Below are positions 53,298-61,036 of a stretch of 64,000 nt of DNA, piece after piece. This DNA is from Onstottus_B arcticum (GTDB lineage: Bacteria; Acidobacteriota; Blastocatellia; UBA7656), in the NCBI GenBank assembly GCA_038040485.1, contig JBBPIE010000001.1:62001-126000 (forward strand), in the 5' to 3' direction. Position 1 is the first letter of the stretch; every line of letters begins with the position of its first letter. A program made the translations under genes and the position numbers. A model generated the notes under the pieces. That model was not told the DNA's origin. It saw nothing but the letters and a program-made list of their open reading frames with translations, and did no database searches.

Positions 53298-53381
53298 TTA
53301 CACGCGTTCGCAAAAGCGCAGGTACCAGAACGACAAGCCAAAGAAAACGATGACCAGCGCGATGAATATCAGGTCTAACAT
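53298..53381 (-). CDS. 27-aa membrane peptide upstream of kdpF
   Basis: Reads MLDLIFIALVIVFFGLSFWY then LRFCERV, one TM helix followed by a Cys-Glu-Arg tail. GGGGG sits 6 nt before the ATG, and it ends 12 nt before the kdpF start. Similar unnamed peptides ending in CERL or CERV occur upstream of kdpF in many bacteria, as I recall. This suggests a conserved extra small subunit or regulator of the pump. Function unknown. Confidence 0.8.
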   Translation of the reverse strand: MLDLIFIALVIVFFGLSFWYLRFCERV

Positions 53382-53400
53382 TTCAATCCCCCAATGAGAA

Positions 53401-53488
53401 AGTTCGTTGCACGGTCTTCAGGCGGAAGTTCGTACTAGGTTTCCGGCGAAGCGCTACGAACTTCCGCCTGAAGACCGTACTACGAACT
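53401..53488. repeat. 34-bp inverted repeat between the porin and Kdp genes
   Basis: The arms 53401-53434 and 53455-53488 match as reverse complements at 32 of 34 positions (core ACGGTCTTCAGGCGGAAGTT) with a 20-nt spacer. Located between the porin stop and the 27-aa gene; it could attenuate transcription from porin into kdpFABC. Confidence 0.88.
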
Positions 53489-53531
53489 GTGGAGGGTATA
53501 GTCTCAGACAACGAAACGACTCCCTTACCCT

Positions 53532-55058
53532 TTACCACGCACCTTCCTTCCGCCCGACCCACCAAATCAATCCGAGCGTCGCAGTATTCTGATCCTTCTT
53601 GAGAAGCCCGGGAGTGTCGGTCAAGAAGAATGGCCGATTTGAAAAATCCCGACGCCATTCGCCGCGCACCAGGAAGCCATCCGCAAGCTTGAAGTCGGCC
53701 GTTAACGTGGTTTCCTTCAGGGCTTGGGTCACTCCGCTGAACAGCCCTCCGCGATCCGAAAGATACTCGCCGCGTCCGGTGAGCGCGAACTTCGGCGCGA
53801 ACTGATATCGAGCATAGACTGCGCCTCCGGATATATGCGACGGAGCAGAGGAATCTTGCACGCGGTTCACAACGTAGTCCGCTTCGCCGACCAGGGTCAG
53901 CTTGTCGGTCACGCTCCAACTCGCATAAGTATCGAGAATGTGCAGCCGCCCATTTGGGACAGGCCGGATCACGTTGGTCGAAAGCCCGGGCTGCGTCGGC
54001 AAGCTCGCAAAGCCGGGGTTGAGCTCAGGCACCGTGTCGCGCTGCTCCTGACCAAAGTAGTAGTTGACCTGCCAGCTCACTTTCTTCGTCGGCGTCAGAA
54101 TTAGAGCCAGGTGTTGCGACTTGAACCCGTTGAAGTCCTCGGACTGCTGAACGCCGTTCATCACGTGGTACATCACGGTCAACTTGTCGTTGACCGGATA
54201 CTTCGCGCGGAAGCCAAAATGATAGAAAGGCAAAAAGTTGAAATAGTACGACCGCGAGTAGTTGAAATTGTCCTTCGTGTAGTTCGTCTCGTAGCCCAGG
54301 CTGCTGGCGAACTTCCCGAAGTCGACGGTCAGACCTTTCCCGATTGGCGCGACATAAGTCCCGTACGCCTGCCAGATTGGCCGGTATACTTGCGGACGCA
54401 GCTCGTTTGCGGCATTTCCTTGAACGGTTTCGGTTGCCTGTCCATATTGCAGATCAAGGCGCACCCCGAAGCGGCGTCCAGCTTCGATGTTGGGCGCGCG
54501 TTCGATTACAACCGCCGCTTGATTCAAACTGAAGCTGTTGCTCATCACGTCGTAGGCGCGTAGCAGGTTGATGCGGCCGATCGGCTTGTTTGCGTTATAT
54601 CCATAGTAACCATCAAGCGTGACGTTGAACGTCGTGTCGCGCAGGAAGTCCAACACGCCGCGGTCTTCCTTGCTGATCTGCGGTGGTTCGGGAGCGGCCT
54701 GAGTGGTCCCCCTCGTTAAGGTTCCAACGGCGGGATGAGCCGCAATCGGCGCAGTTGTTGAAGCAGGCGGCGACGGCTCAGCGGCCGGTTTAACTTCGCG
54801 GCGGGATTCAAGCTCCGCGAGTCTTTGCTCGAGCTTGTCAATTCGCTCCACCAACAACCGCTCACGCTCGCTAAGCTCCGAGGCGTTGTTGCTGTCGGAA
54901 GAACTGCTCTTCACGGCTGCAGAAGCCGCGCCGGTTGTACCAGGAGCGGCGGCGACTACTTGCTTGGTCCCATTGCCGTCCATCTGTTGGGCGATTGAAT
55001 CGCCGGCAAGCAATGCCGAGAAGATGACTGCGACTATAAAACGACTGATCAGTTTCAC
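53532..55058 (-). CDS. Outer-membrane beta-barrel porin of the kdp locus
   Basis: A 508-aa exported protein with a signal peptide (MKLISRFIVAVIFSALLAGDSIAQ), a coiled-coil (SELSERERLLVERIDKLEQRLAELESRRE, about 60-90) of the kind that anchors porins, a Pro-rich spacer and a barrel domain (about 140-508) with amphipathic strands ending in aromatic residues (LDGYYGYNANKP, VRLDLQYGQATE, TLGLIWWVG). The start is GTG 55058 with GGAGG upstream. It belongs to the DUF1597/BBP2-like outer-membrane family. Its place in the kdp array suggests it lets potassium through the outer membrane when potassium is scarce. Confidence 0.82.
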   Translation of the reverse strand: MKLISRFIVAVIFSALLAGDSIAQQMDGNGTKQVVAAAPGTTGAASAAVKSSSSDSNNASELSERERLLVERIDKLEQRLAELESRREVKPAAEPSPPASTTAPIAAHPAVGTLTRGTTQAAPEPPQISKEDRGVLDFLRDTTFNVTLDGYYGYNANKPIGRINLLRAYDVMSNSFSLNQAAVVIERAPNIEAGRRFGVRLDLQYGQATETVQGNAANELRPQVYRPIWQAYGTYVAPIGKGLTVDFGKFASSLGYETNYTKDNFNYSRSYYFNFLPFYHFGFRAKYPVNDKLTVMYHVMNGVQQSEDFNGFKSQHLALILTPTKKVSWQVNYYFGQEQRDTVPELNPGFASLPTQPGLSTNVIRPVPNGRLHILDTYASWSVTDKLTLVGEADYVVNRVQDSSAPSHISGGAVYARYQFAPKFALTGRGEYLSDRGGLFSGVTQALKETTLTADFKLADGFLVRGEWRRDFSNRPFFLTDTPGLLKKDQNTATLGLIWWVGRKEGAW

Positions 55059-55286
55059 ATTGACCTCCGAATCGTCACTTATTGACGGCCTAGTTTTTGC
55101 CTGAGCCGCGACCTCAAATGATTGCGCAAGGCGAATCTTTGATAAGCGGTCCTGCTGAAACTGGGTTCGCTCACAGAGTTCTGTCCTCTCGATCGAGAGG
55201 CTGCTTCGTGCTCGCGCTCTGCATCGAGTCGCGTGTTAGTTGTGACAGCGTGGCGAAACCACGTCATGGCCATTTCTCCTTCGAAG

Positions 55287-55478
55287 TCAGCAAGTGCATC
55301 CACTCGCATCTGCTCGCGCGCTGTCTGAAAAGTTCTCAGCGAGCTTTACGAACACTCCAAGTTTGATCTTGCAAAGAGTCTTGTCTCCGTCATGCGCCTG
55401 ACATTGGATTACTGAGACTTCGTCCTCTTCAGCAATGCCGGCGTCCTCAACAGCTTTCTTGATTTCTGACCAGGTCAT
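55287..55478 (-). CDS. Small soluble protein in the kdp array
   Basis: A 63-aa protein, MTWSEIKKAVEDAGIAEEDEVSVIQC followed by QAHDGDKTLCKIKLGVFVKLAENF and a Cys-containing tail. Acidic N-terminal helix, then a beta pattern; four Cys in all. ATG 55478 is chosen because AGGAGG lies 8 nt upstream, while the GTG at 55487 overlaps it. No family recognised. It lies between the 97-aa membrane protein and the porin. Confidence 0.65.
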   Translation of the reverse strand: MTWSEIKKAVEDAGIAEEDEVSVIQCQAHDGDKTLCKIKLGVFVKLAENFSDSARADASGCTC

Positions 55479-55520
55479 CGTATTCACCTCCTGTGAAACG
55501 GATCATCCCTCCAACAACTC

Positions 55521-55814
55521 TCACGAACGTAGCCAAGAGCGCCTGGTTTGGCGGGGGTCGGCCAAGCGAGGCTTTGACGAACCGGCTCGCTCGCCGAGTT
55601 CCGGACTCCAAAACAGCCAGGCGTCATCCTTGCCAGAAGTCCTGCGCGGATCATGATCCTGCGCCCGATCCTGTTCGGGTTCATTGGCCCGACTTAGCTG
55701 AGCGCCGTAACGCATACTGTGGCGGCCAATCTTACCGATCAGGTGATACAACGCGATCAAGCAAAAGGTCAGAACAAATACTCCGCTTATGCCGACGAGC
55801 TGATTCTCTTGCAT
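55521..55814 (-). CDS. Small single-TM protein, first gene of the kdp array
   Basis: A 97-aa protein with one TM helix near its N-terminus (QLVGISGVFVLTFCLIALYHLIGKI) and a long charged cytosolic tail (QLSRANEPEQDRAQDHDPRRTSGKDDAW). ATG 55814 is preferred because GGGAGG lies 5 nt upstream; the open frame extends to 55877. It starts 80 nt downstream of the putative KdpE operator. Function unknown. Confidence 0.62.
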   Translation of the reverse strand: MQENQLVGISGVFVLTFCLIALYHLIGKIGRHSMRYGAQLSRANEPEQDRAQDHDPRRTSGKDDAWLFWSPELGERAGSSKPRLADPRQTRRSWLRS

Positions 55815-55894
55815 CACGCCCTCCCAGCGCCTCTTCGAAAACCGCGTCTGATCGCGGTCCAAATCCTGAGGCATCATCAGGCTAGCACCCGGCG

Positions 55895-55939
55895 CGTAAG
55901 GATGGTGTTAAAGGTTGATAAAGAGTTCGTAAGGATTTG
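55895..55939 (-). promoter_or_regulatory. Putative KdpE operator, site 2 (kdp array promoter)
   Basis: A 45-bp sequence between kdpE and the first gene of the kdp array, matching site 1 at 44731-44775 in 40 of 45 positions. The minus-strand core is TTTATCAACCTTTAACACC, with CCTTACG boxes on each side. The position, 80 nt before the array, and the regulator next door make KdpE the best candidate. Confidence 0.68.
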
Positions 55940-56020
55940 TTGGCGCACTAAACCCCGGCTTAAAGGAGACTCTGCGGCTTAGCGCGAATGAGCACTCAGG
56001 CAGGAGCGGTCAGGTGAGCT

Positions 56021-56722
56021 TTATTCGCCGGGGTTGAATCGATAGCCGATCCATGGCTCTGTCAGAATGTAGCGAGGCGCCGCTGAGCCGGGCTCGATCT
56101 TCTTCCGTACCTGGCCGACAAACACGCGCAGGTACTCGGTCTGCTCGACGTAGTTGCCGCCCCACACCGCCGCAAGCAGTGTCCGATGCGTGAGCACTTT
56201 TCCCGGATGGCGGATAAAGTAGACCAGCAGATCGTACTCTTTCGGCGTCAGGTGAACCTGCCGATTCGCGACCGTAACGGTGCGAGCTTCCAGGTCAACG
56301 CGAAAGTCTCCGGCTTCCAGCAAGGTGGAAGCAGCATCTTCGGTTGGCTTCTCGCTTGCCCGCCGCAGCGCCGCGCGAATCCGGGCAAGCAACTCGTCCA
56401 TGCCAAACGGTTTGGTGACATAGTCGTCCGCGCCAGCGTCGAGCGCTTCGACTTTGGTCTTCTCCTCGCCTTTCACCGAGAGCACGACTATCGGAACCGG
56501 CGAGAGTTTGCGCAGACGGTGGCACAGCTCGATGCCGTTGAGATTGGGCATCGACAGGTCGGTGATCACGAGGTCGGGTGAGAAATCGCCAAATGTCTCG
56601 AGCGCCGACTCGCCATCCGCGGCGCTTCGCACGTTGTAGCCGTGGCTAGTCAAGCTCGTTCGCAGCACGCGTGTGATTTGCGGTTCGTCGTCGACGATAA
56701 GGATTCGCTGCTTCTCGTTCAT
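56021..56722 (-). CDS. kdpE: KdpE response regulator
   Basis: A 233-aa OmpR/PhoB-type regulator. Receiver domain: acidic pocket IVDDEPQ, phospho-Asp in PDLVITDLSMPNLNG, Thr/Ser in VVLSVKG and Lys in YVTKPFG. Winged-helix domain: VTVANRQVHLTPKEYDLLVYFIRHPGKVLTHRTLLAAVWGGNYVEQTEYLRVFVGQVRKKIEPGSAAPRYILTEPWIGYRF, with the KdpE-typical GNYVEQTEYLRVFV recognition region. It lies 44 nt downstream of the kinase gene. Expected to activate the kdp array and probably the APC-permease operon. Confidence 0.95.
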   Translation of the reverse strand: MNEKQRILIVDDEPQITRVLRTSLTSHGYNVRSAADGESALETFGDFSPDLVITDLSMPNLNGIELCHRLRKLSPVPIVVLSVKGEEKTKVEALDAGADDYVTKPFGMDELLARIRAALRRASEKPTEDAASTLLEAGDFRVDLEARTVTVANRQVHLTPKEYDLLVYFIRHPGKVLTHRTLLAAVWGGNYVEQTEYLRVFVGQVRKKIEPGSAAPRYILTEPWIGYRFNPGE

Positions 56723-56766
56723 TGACGTTCGGTCACCGGCGCGATCGGGCCGCGTTTTCGTGATCC

Positions 56767-57963
56767 TCAGACGATCTCGCCGGACTTCAGTTCCGTGCGC
56801 GGGGAGCCTTCTTCGTCATCGCCGGTAGGAAGCTCGAGTGCCACGCGGGCGCCGCGTCCCGTATGCGTATCTTCGATCCAGATGCGGCCGCCGTGAGCTT
56901 CCACGATTCCGCGCGCGATCGCAAGCCCCATCCCCGTGCCTGAGGGCCGCGCACCGGAATCGCCGTCCCGTATCGCGCGGAAGAATTTATCGAACACTCG
57001 CTCGCGCAGTTCGGTTGCGACTCCCGGCCCTTCGTCTTCAACGGTCAGCCGGGTCATGCCGTCCGACTGGCCGGCGTTGACCGCGATCCGCGTTCCGGCA
57101 GGCGAGTATTTCGCCGCATTGTCCACGAGAGTATAGACGACCTCCGCGACCGCCTTGGCGTCGACACGCACGACGGGCAGATCCTTTTCAATTGAGACTT
57201 CGACTTCGTGTCTGCGAGTGAGAGGCTTGGCGCGTTCGAGGGCGGCCGCGATGATCTCTTCAACGGCGCCCCATCGACGACGAAGCTCGAGTTCTCCGGC
57301 CTCGATGCGCGCGAGCTCGACGAGACCTTCCACGAAACGGTTAAGCCGGTCGGCTTCTTCGTCGATTACTTCAAGCATTTCGCGCCGGCCGCCGGCATCG
57401 AGCTTAGCCGTGCCGTCCGCTCGCGCGCGTAACTCGTCAAGCAGAGTCGTGACCGATGCTTTGATCGAAGTGAGCGGCGTGCGAATATCGTGCGTCACTG
57501 CGTCGAGCAGTGCGGTCTTCAATTTTTCGCTGCGTCTCAACGCTTCAGCCTCGCTCGCCCGCTCGAAGGCGTCGCGAAGCTCGGTGTACAGCCGCTCGAT
57601 CTCGCGTTGTCCGGCTTCTGCTTCTTCCGCGCGTCTTCTCGCTCGGGCTGAAAGCTCGCCCGCCGTGACTGCGGTGATCAGAAAAGCGATGAGCGCGATC
57701 CAGTTCTCCGGGTCGGCGATCGCAAGCGTCCCCACCGGTGGAAGGAAGAAGAAGTTGAAGCAGAACGCTCCGGCGACCGCCGCAGCAACGGCGGGTCGAG
57801 AACTGAACTTCGCCGCAATGAAGAGGATAATTAGCAGAAAGGCTAGAGCGACAGTCGTAGTGTTGACGTGAGCGCCAAAAAGCTTGAGCACTCCTGTAGC
57901 TGCGCCGATGGACAACACGGCTACGACGTATTCACCCGCTGCATGAAGCGACCGCGGTCTCAT
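56767..57963 (-). CDS. DUF4118 histidine kinase (C-terminal half of KdpD)
   Basis: A 398-aa kinase. Four closely spaced TM helices (about 10-105) of the DUF4118 type found in KdpD (FAAKFSSRPAVAAAVAGAFCFNFFFLPPVGTLAIADPENWIALIAFLITAVTAGELSARAR is typical). Next a coiled linker, then the H-box LLDAVTHDIRTPLTSIKASV with the His intact and the ATPase boxes LVDNAAKYSP, VEDEGPGVA and SGTGMGLAIARGI. The KdpD/Usp sensor domains are missing and are encoded 10 kb away. ATG 57963 is taken, with a TTG three codons upstream. Upstream partner of kdpE. Confidence 0.93.
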   Translation of the reverse strand: MRPRSLHAAGEYVVAVLSIGAATGVLKLFGAHVNTTTVALAFLLIILFIAAKFSSRPAVAAAVAGAFCFNFFFLPPVGTLAIADPENWIALIAFLITAVTAGELSARARRRAEEAEAGQREIERLYTELRDAFERASEAEALRRSEKLKTALLDAVTHDIRTPLTSIKASVTTLLDELRARADGTAKLDAGGRREMLEVIDEEADRLNRFVEGLVELARIEAGELELRRRWGAVEEIIAAALERAKPLTRRHEVEVSIEKDLPVVRVDAKAVAEVVYTLVDNAAKYSPAGTRIAVNAGQSDGMTRLTVEDEGPGVATELRERVFDKFFRAIRDGDSGARPSGTGMGLAIARGIVEAHGGRIWIEDTHTGRGARVALELPTGDDEEGSPRTELKSGEIV

Positions 57964-58133
57964 ATGTCCCAACTTTCAGTCAAGACAGCATAGAGCGCGA
58001 AGAGCAACTCAGCAACGCCGCTCACTGCTGAGCGCATACCCTCGAATCTTGATTCGGATCTCTGCATCCGCGAGCTTGTGTAGCTTTCGCGCTTTCAAGA
58101 ACCTGTTTGTGCCGCTCGGATCGCAGATGATAG

Positions 58134-58165
58134 GGTGAATGTTGTGATATGTTCACCAATCACAA
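58134..58165. promoter_or_regulatory. Overlapping dyads upstream of the radical SAM gene
   Basis: GGTGAA-N12-TTCACC (58134-58157) and TTGTGAT-N10-ATCACAA (58142-58165) are two perfect inverted repeats interleaved in 32 bp, ending 48 nt before the gene start. Possibly the site of one or two repressors. No regulator gene is adjacent. Confidence 0.4.
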
Positions 58166-58213
58166 TGGCCCGGCAGATGACCTTGTGGGCAGCAGGGCAG
58201 CACTGGAATCAAC

Positions 58214-59191
58214 ATGAAAAGAAGTGACATCGTTAGAGCGTGGGGACGGATTCTGGGTGGACGTTACCCATCATTGTCAATTGAGATTACGCGCGAGTGT
58301 CCGCTTCGCTGTCCAGGTTGCTACGCTTACGAGCCTGAACACCTGCACCAGCTTGGACCGCTCAGAACACTCTCTGACTATAAAGGCGAGGCGCTGATCG
58401 ATGGCGTTGTAGCGCTCGCCCGCCGTTATCGCCCCGTACACATTTCCATCGTTGGCGGCGAGCCGCTTGTACGTTTTCGTGAGCTGGACATTCTGCTGCC
58501 ACGGCTGAGCAAGATGGGAATAGCGGTACAGATTGTGACCAGCGCTGTCCGCGATATCCCGAAGGCTTGGAGTCAAATTGAGAATCTGTTCCTTGTCGTC
58601 TCGATCGATGGGCTTCAGCCGGAACATGACATCCGGAGGGCGCCAGCGACTTATGAGCGAATATTGCAGAGCATCGCCGGCCATCAGATCTCGGTCCACT
58701 CTACCGTCACGGGTCAGATGGCGGGCCGCCCGGGGTACTTTGAAGAGTTTGTACACTTCTGGTCGAGCAGGCCTGAAGTAAAGCAGATTTTTTTCAGCTT
58801 GTTTACTCCTCAGGTTGGCGCCGAAGGAGATGAGATTCTGACCCCGAACGCGCGTGAAGAGGTATTGCAAGAGCTCGCAGGATTACGTCGCAAGTTTCCA
58901 AAGCTGTCGCTGCCTGACTCGGTGATTAAAGGCTATCGTAATCCTCCGAAATCACCCGATCAGTGCATATTCTCTCGCACCACGTTGAACATCACCGCTG
59001 ATCTAAAAGGACGCATTACGCCTTGTCAGTTCGGTGGCAACCCTGACTGTTCACAGTGCGGATGCATGGCGTCGGCCGGATTGAACGCAGTGGGCGATTA
59101 TCGTCTGCTTGGGTTCTTACCTGTGCGATCACTCTTCAACGTGTCCGACCAAATCGGCAGAATGACGGGCAGCTTTCGAAGCGCAGATTGA
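58214..59191 (+). CDS. Radical SAM protein with C-terminal cysteine cluster
   Basis: A 325-aa radical SAM enzyme. The [4Fe-4S]-SAM motif is CPLRCPGCYAYE (CxxxCxxC) near residues 29-36; the SAM-binding IVGGEPLVRFRELDILLP and VVSIDGLQPEHD follow. After the barrel a second Cys group, QCIFSRTTLNITADLKGRITPCQFGGNPDCSQCGCMAS, could bind another cluster as in SPASM-like enzymes. The order recalls HpnH-type and peptide-modifying proteins but no precursor peptide or hopanoid gene is beside it. Substrate unknown. It stands alone. Confidence 0.8.
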   Translation: MKRSDIVRAWGRILGGRYPSLSIEITRECPLRCPGCYAYEPEHLHQLGPLRTLSDYKGEALIDGVVALARRYRPVHISIVGGEPLVRFRELDILLPRLSKMGIAVQIVTSAVRDIPKAWSQIENLFLVVSIDGLQPEHDIRRAPATYERILQSIAGHQISVHSTVTGQMAGRPGYFEEFVHFWSSRPEVKQIFFSLFTPQVGAEGDEILTPNAREEVLQELAGLRRKFPKLSLPDSVIKGYRNPPKSPDQCIFSRTTLNITADLKGRITPCQFGGNPDCSQCGCMASAGLNAVGDYRLLGFLPVRSLFNVSDQIGRMTGSFRSAD

Positions 59192-59262
59192 CAAGCGTTT
59201 CTCAGACCACACCTACGATCGAGGTAACGACAGCGCGCGAACCAAACTTCGACGCGAGGCTA

Positions 59263-59904
59263 CTATTGGCCCGGGTTCTTCTGCGAGCGAGCCCAGTCTC
59301 GAACCTCTCGCAGCCAGACTGTACTCTCTAGCTTTTGACTCTGGTTCAGGAACTCAGTTGCGATCTCACAACTGAGCGATGGGAAAGTCAGACTACATTC
59401 TGTCTCGATGTAACTCCCGGAGTCGAGTTGGAAGAACGTCACCCTTGTTCCGTCGAAGCGCCATACTTCTGGTATTCCCACCGCGGCAAAGATGGGAAAC
59501 CGGTTGAGCGATTCGCGAGTGATGTCCACCTCGATTGTTAGATCGGGCGCAGGGTCTTCGTTGAGGTCGATCTCTTCCTTGCCGCGGATTGCAGCCGCGT
59601 GCTGGATATAGAAACAGGAGTCGGGCTCGAACCCTTTTTGCAGGTCTTCCCGCTTAATAGTAGTTGACCCGAGGCGCGCTATGTTGAAGTTCCATTCTTC
59701 AGCAAGTACTTCCACGAGGGCCGCCAGGGTTCGATTGGGCATTTCGTGACGGGACGAGAGTACCATGATCTCGAGCACTCCCCCATCATAGGTGAATCGC
59801 GTGCCGTTCCTCTCGCCGTGCTCCGCGAGAAGCCGCTCGTAGGTCTCCCAACTCACTCTATCGAGGATCACGAGTCTTTCGGGTGGGCATGCAACTGTAG
59901 CCAT
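59263..59904 (-). CDS. Uma2 family (DUF820) putative endonuclease
   Basis: A 213-aa PD-(D/E)xK-fold protein. Nuclease-like residues: the Glu in the VLEIMVLSSRHE region, FEPDSCFYIQ, APDLTIEVDITRESLNRFPIFAAVGIPEVWRFDG (the D...E-V-x core with the Tyr/Phe-rich Uma2 tail). AGGAG is 7 nt before the ATG. Uma2 proteins are very common in Cyanobacteria, Chloroflexota and Acidobacteriota and have no proven cellular role. Confidence 0.88.
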   Translation of the reverse strand: MATVACPPERLVILDRVSWETYERLLAEHGERNGTRFTYDGGVLEIMVLSSRHEMPNRTLAALVEVLAEEWNFNIARLGSTTIKREDLQKGFEPDSCFYIQHAAAIRGKEEIDLNEDPAPDLTIEVDITRESLNRFPIFAAVGIPEVWRFDGTRVTFFQLDSGSYIETECSLTFPSLSCEIATEFLNQSQKLESTVWLREVRDWARSQKNPGQ

Positions 59905-60046
59905 GATGTTGCTCCTGGTATCCCCACGATTTCCACGATTCTAACGCGGCCGGCGCTCAACGGCCATCGATGTATTCACTCCAACCTACCTCCGCGAAAC
60001 ACCTAATCTCCTCGAATGCCCGGGCGACCATTCGCGATGATTCGCG

Positions 60047-60805
60047 TTATTCGCGGACAGCTTTGCTTCTTAACAAAGCCCCGAGATAGTCGCGATTCAT
60101 TTTCCCAATAAAATCGAGGCTGATTTCTTTCGGGCACACCGCTTCACACGAACCCATCACCGTGCAGTTGCCAAAGCCCTCGTCGTCCATCGCCTTGACC
60201 ATGTTCAGCACCCGGCGGTCCTTCTCGACCTTACCCTGGGGCAGCAAGTTCAAATGCGAAACCTTCGCGGAGACAAACAACATCGCCGAAGCGTTCTTGC
60301 AAGCCGCCACACAAGCGCCGCAGCCGATGCAAGCCGCCGCGTCCATCGCAAGGTCGGAGTCCGGTTTGGGAATTGGGATCGCGTTGCCGTCGGGTGCGCC
60401 TCCGGTCGCAGCCGAGGTGTAGCCGCCTGCCTGAATAATTCGGTCTAACGCGTTGCGATCGACTACAAGGTCTTTGATCACCGGAAAGGGCCGCGCGCGC
60501 CAGGGCTCAATCGTGATCTGGTCGCCGTCCTTGAACGTCCGCATATGAAGCTGGCAAGCGGTAGTCGCGCGAAGGGGGCCGTGCGCCGTGCCGTTGATCA
60601 CCAGTCCACACGAGCCGCAGATGCCTTCGCGGCAGTCGTGATCGAAAGCGATCGGGTCCTCGCCTCGTCTGATCAGCCCTTCGTTCACCACGTCCAGCAT
60701 CTCGAGGAAGGACATATCGGGCGAGACCTCATCGGCCTTGTACTCGACAAACTTCCCCCGTGTTGTCGAGTTCTTCTGCCGCCAAACTTTCAGCGTGAGT
60801 TTCAT
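60047..60805 (-). CDS. sdhB: Succinate dehydrogenase/fumarate reductase iron-sulfur subunit (b558 type)
   Basis: A 252-aa protein with the [2Fe-2S] motif CREGICGSCGLVINGTAHGPLRATTAC and the [4Fe-4S]/[3Fe-4S] sets CIGCGACVAACKNASAML and GNCTVMGSCEAVCPKEISLDFIGKMNRD. The terminal segment is typical of the Bacteroidetes/Chlorobi/Acidobacteria b558 type. Third gene of the second complex II operon, separated from the flavoprotein by a long palindrome. Confidence 0.94.
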   Translation of the reverse strand: MKLTLKVWRQKNSTTRGKFVEYKADEVSPDMSFLEMLDVVNEGLIRRGEDPIAFDHDCREGICGSCGLVINGTAHGPLRATTACQLHMRTFKDGDQITIEPWRARPFPVIKDLVVDRNALDRIIQAGGYTSAATGGAPDGNAIPIPKPDSDLAMDAAACIGCGACVAACKNASAMLFVSAKVSHLNLLPQGKVEKDRRVLNMVKAMDDEGFGNCTVMGSCEAVCPKEISLDFIGKMNRDYLGALLRSKAVRE

Positions 60806-60830
60806 GTGTCCTTCGACTCCTTAGCCTGAG

Positions 60831-61018
60831 CCGTGATTCGTGAGCCGTGATTCATGATTCGTGAGCCGTGATGCGTGATGCGTGAGCCGTGATGCGTGAT
60901 GCGTGAGCCGTGATCGGGCGCGAAAACTTGACGCAAGCAGATAGTCACGAATCACGAATCACGGCTCACGCATCACGAATCACGAATCACGGCTCACGCA
61001 TCACGCATCACGCATCAC
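60831..61018. repeat. Long palindrome of CGTGAGCCGTGAT words between sdhA and sdhB
   Basis: The left arm about 60831-60913 is a chain of GTGATTCGTGAGCC and GTGATGCGTGAGCC words; the right arm about 60945-61018 is made of their complements (TCACGAATCACGAATCACGG...). The spacer of about 30 nt (GATCGGGCGCGAAAACTTGA...) is unique. It is the longest such element in the window. It fills almost the whole 231-nt junction inside an operon. Confidence 0.92.
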
Positions 61019-61036
61019 TCCTCACCCGCATCACTC

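Noticed and set aside
60831..61018. Possible CRISPR array
   Set aside because: Words are adjacent or overlapping with no regular unique spacers, the two halves are inverted, and no cas gene is near.
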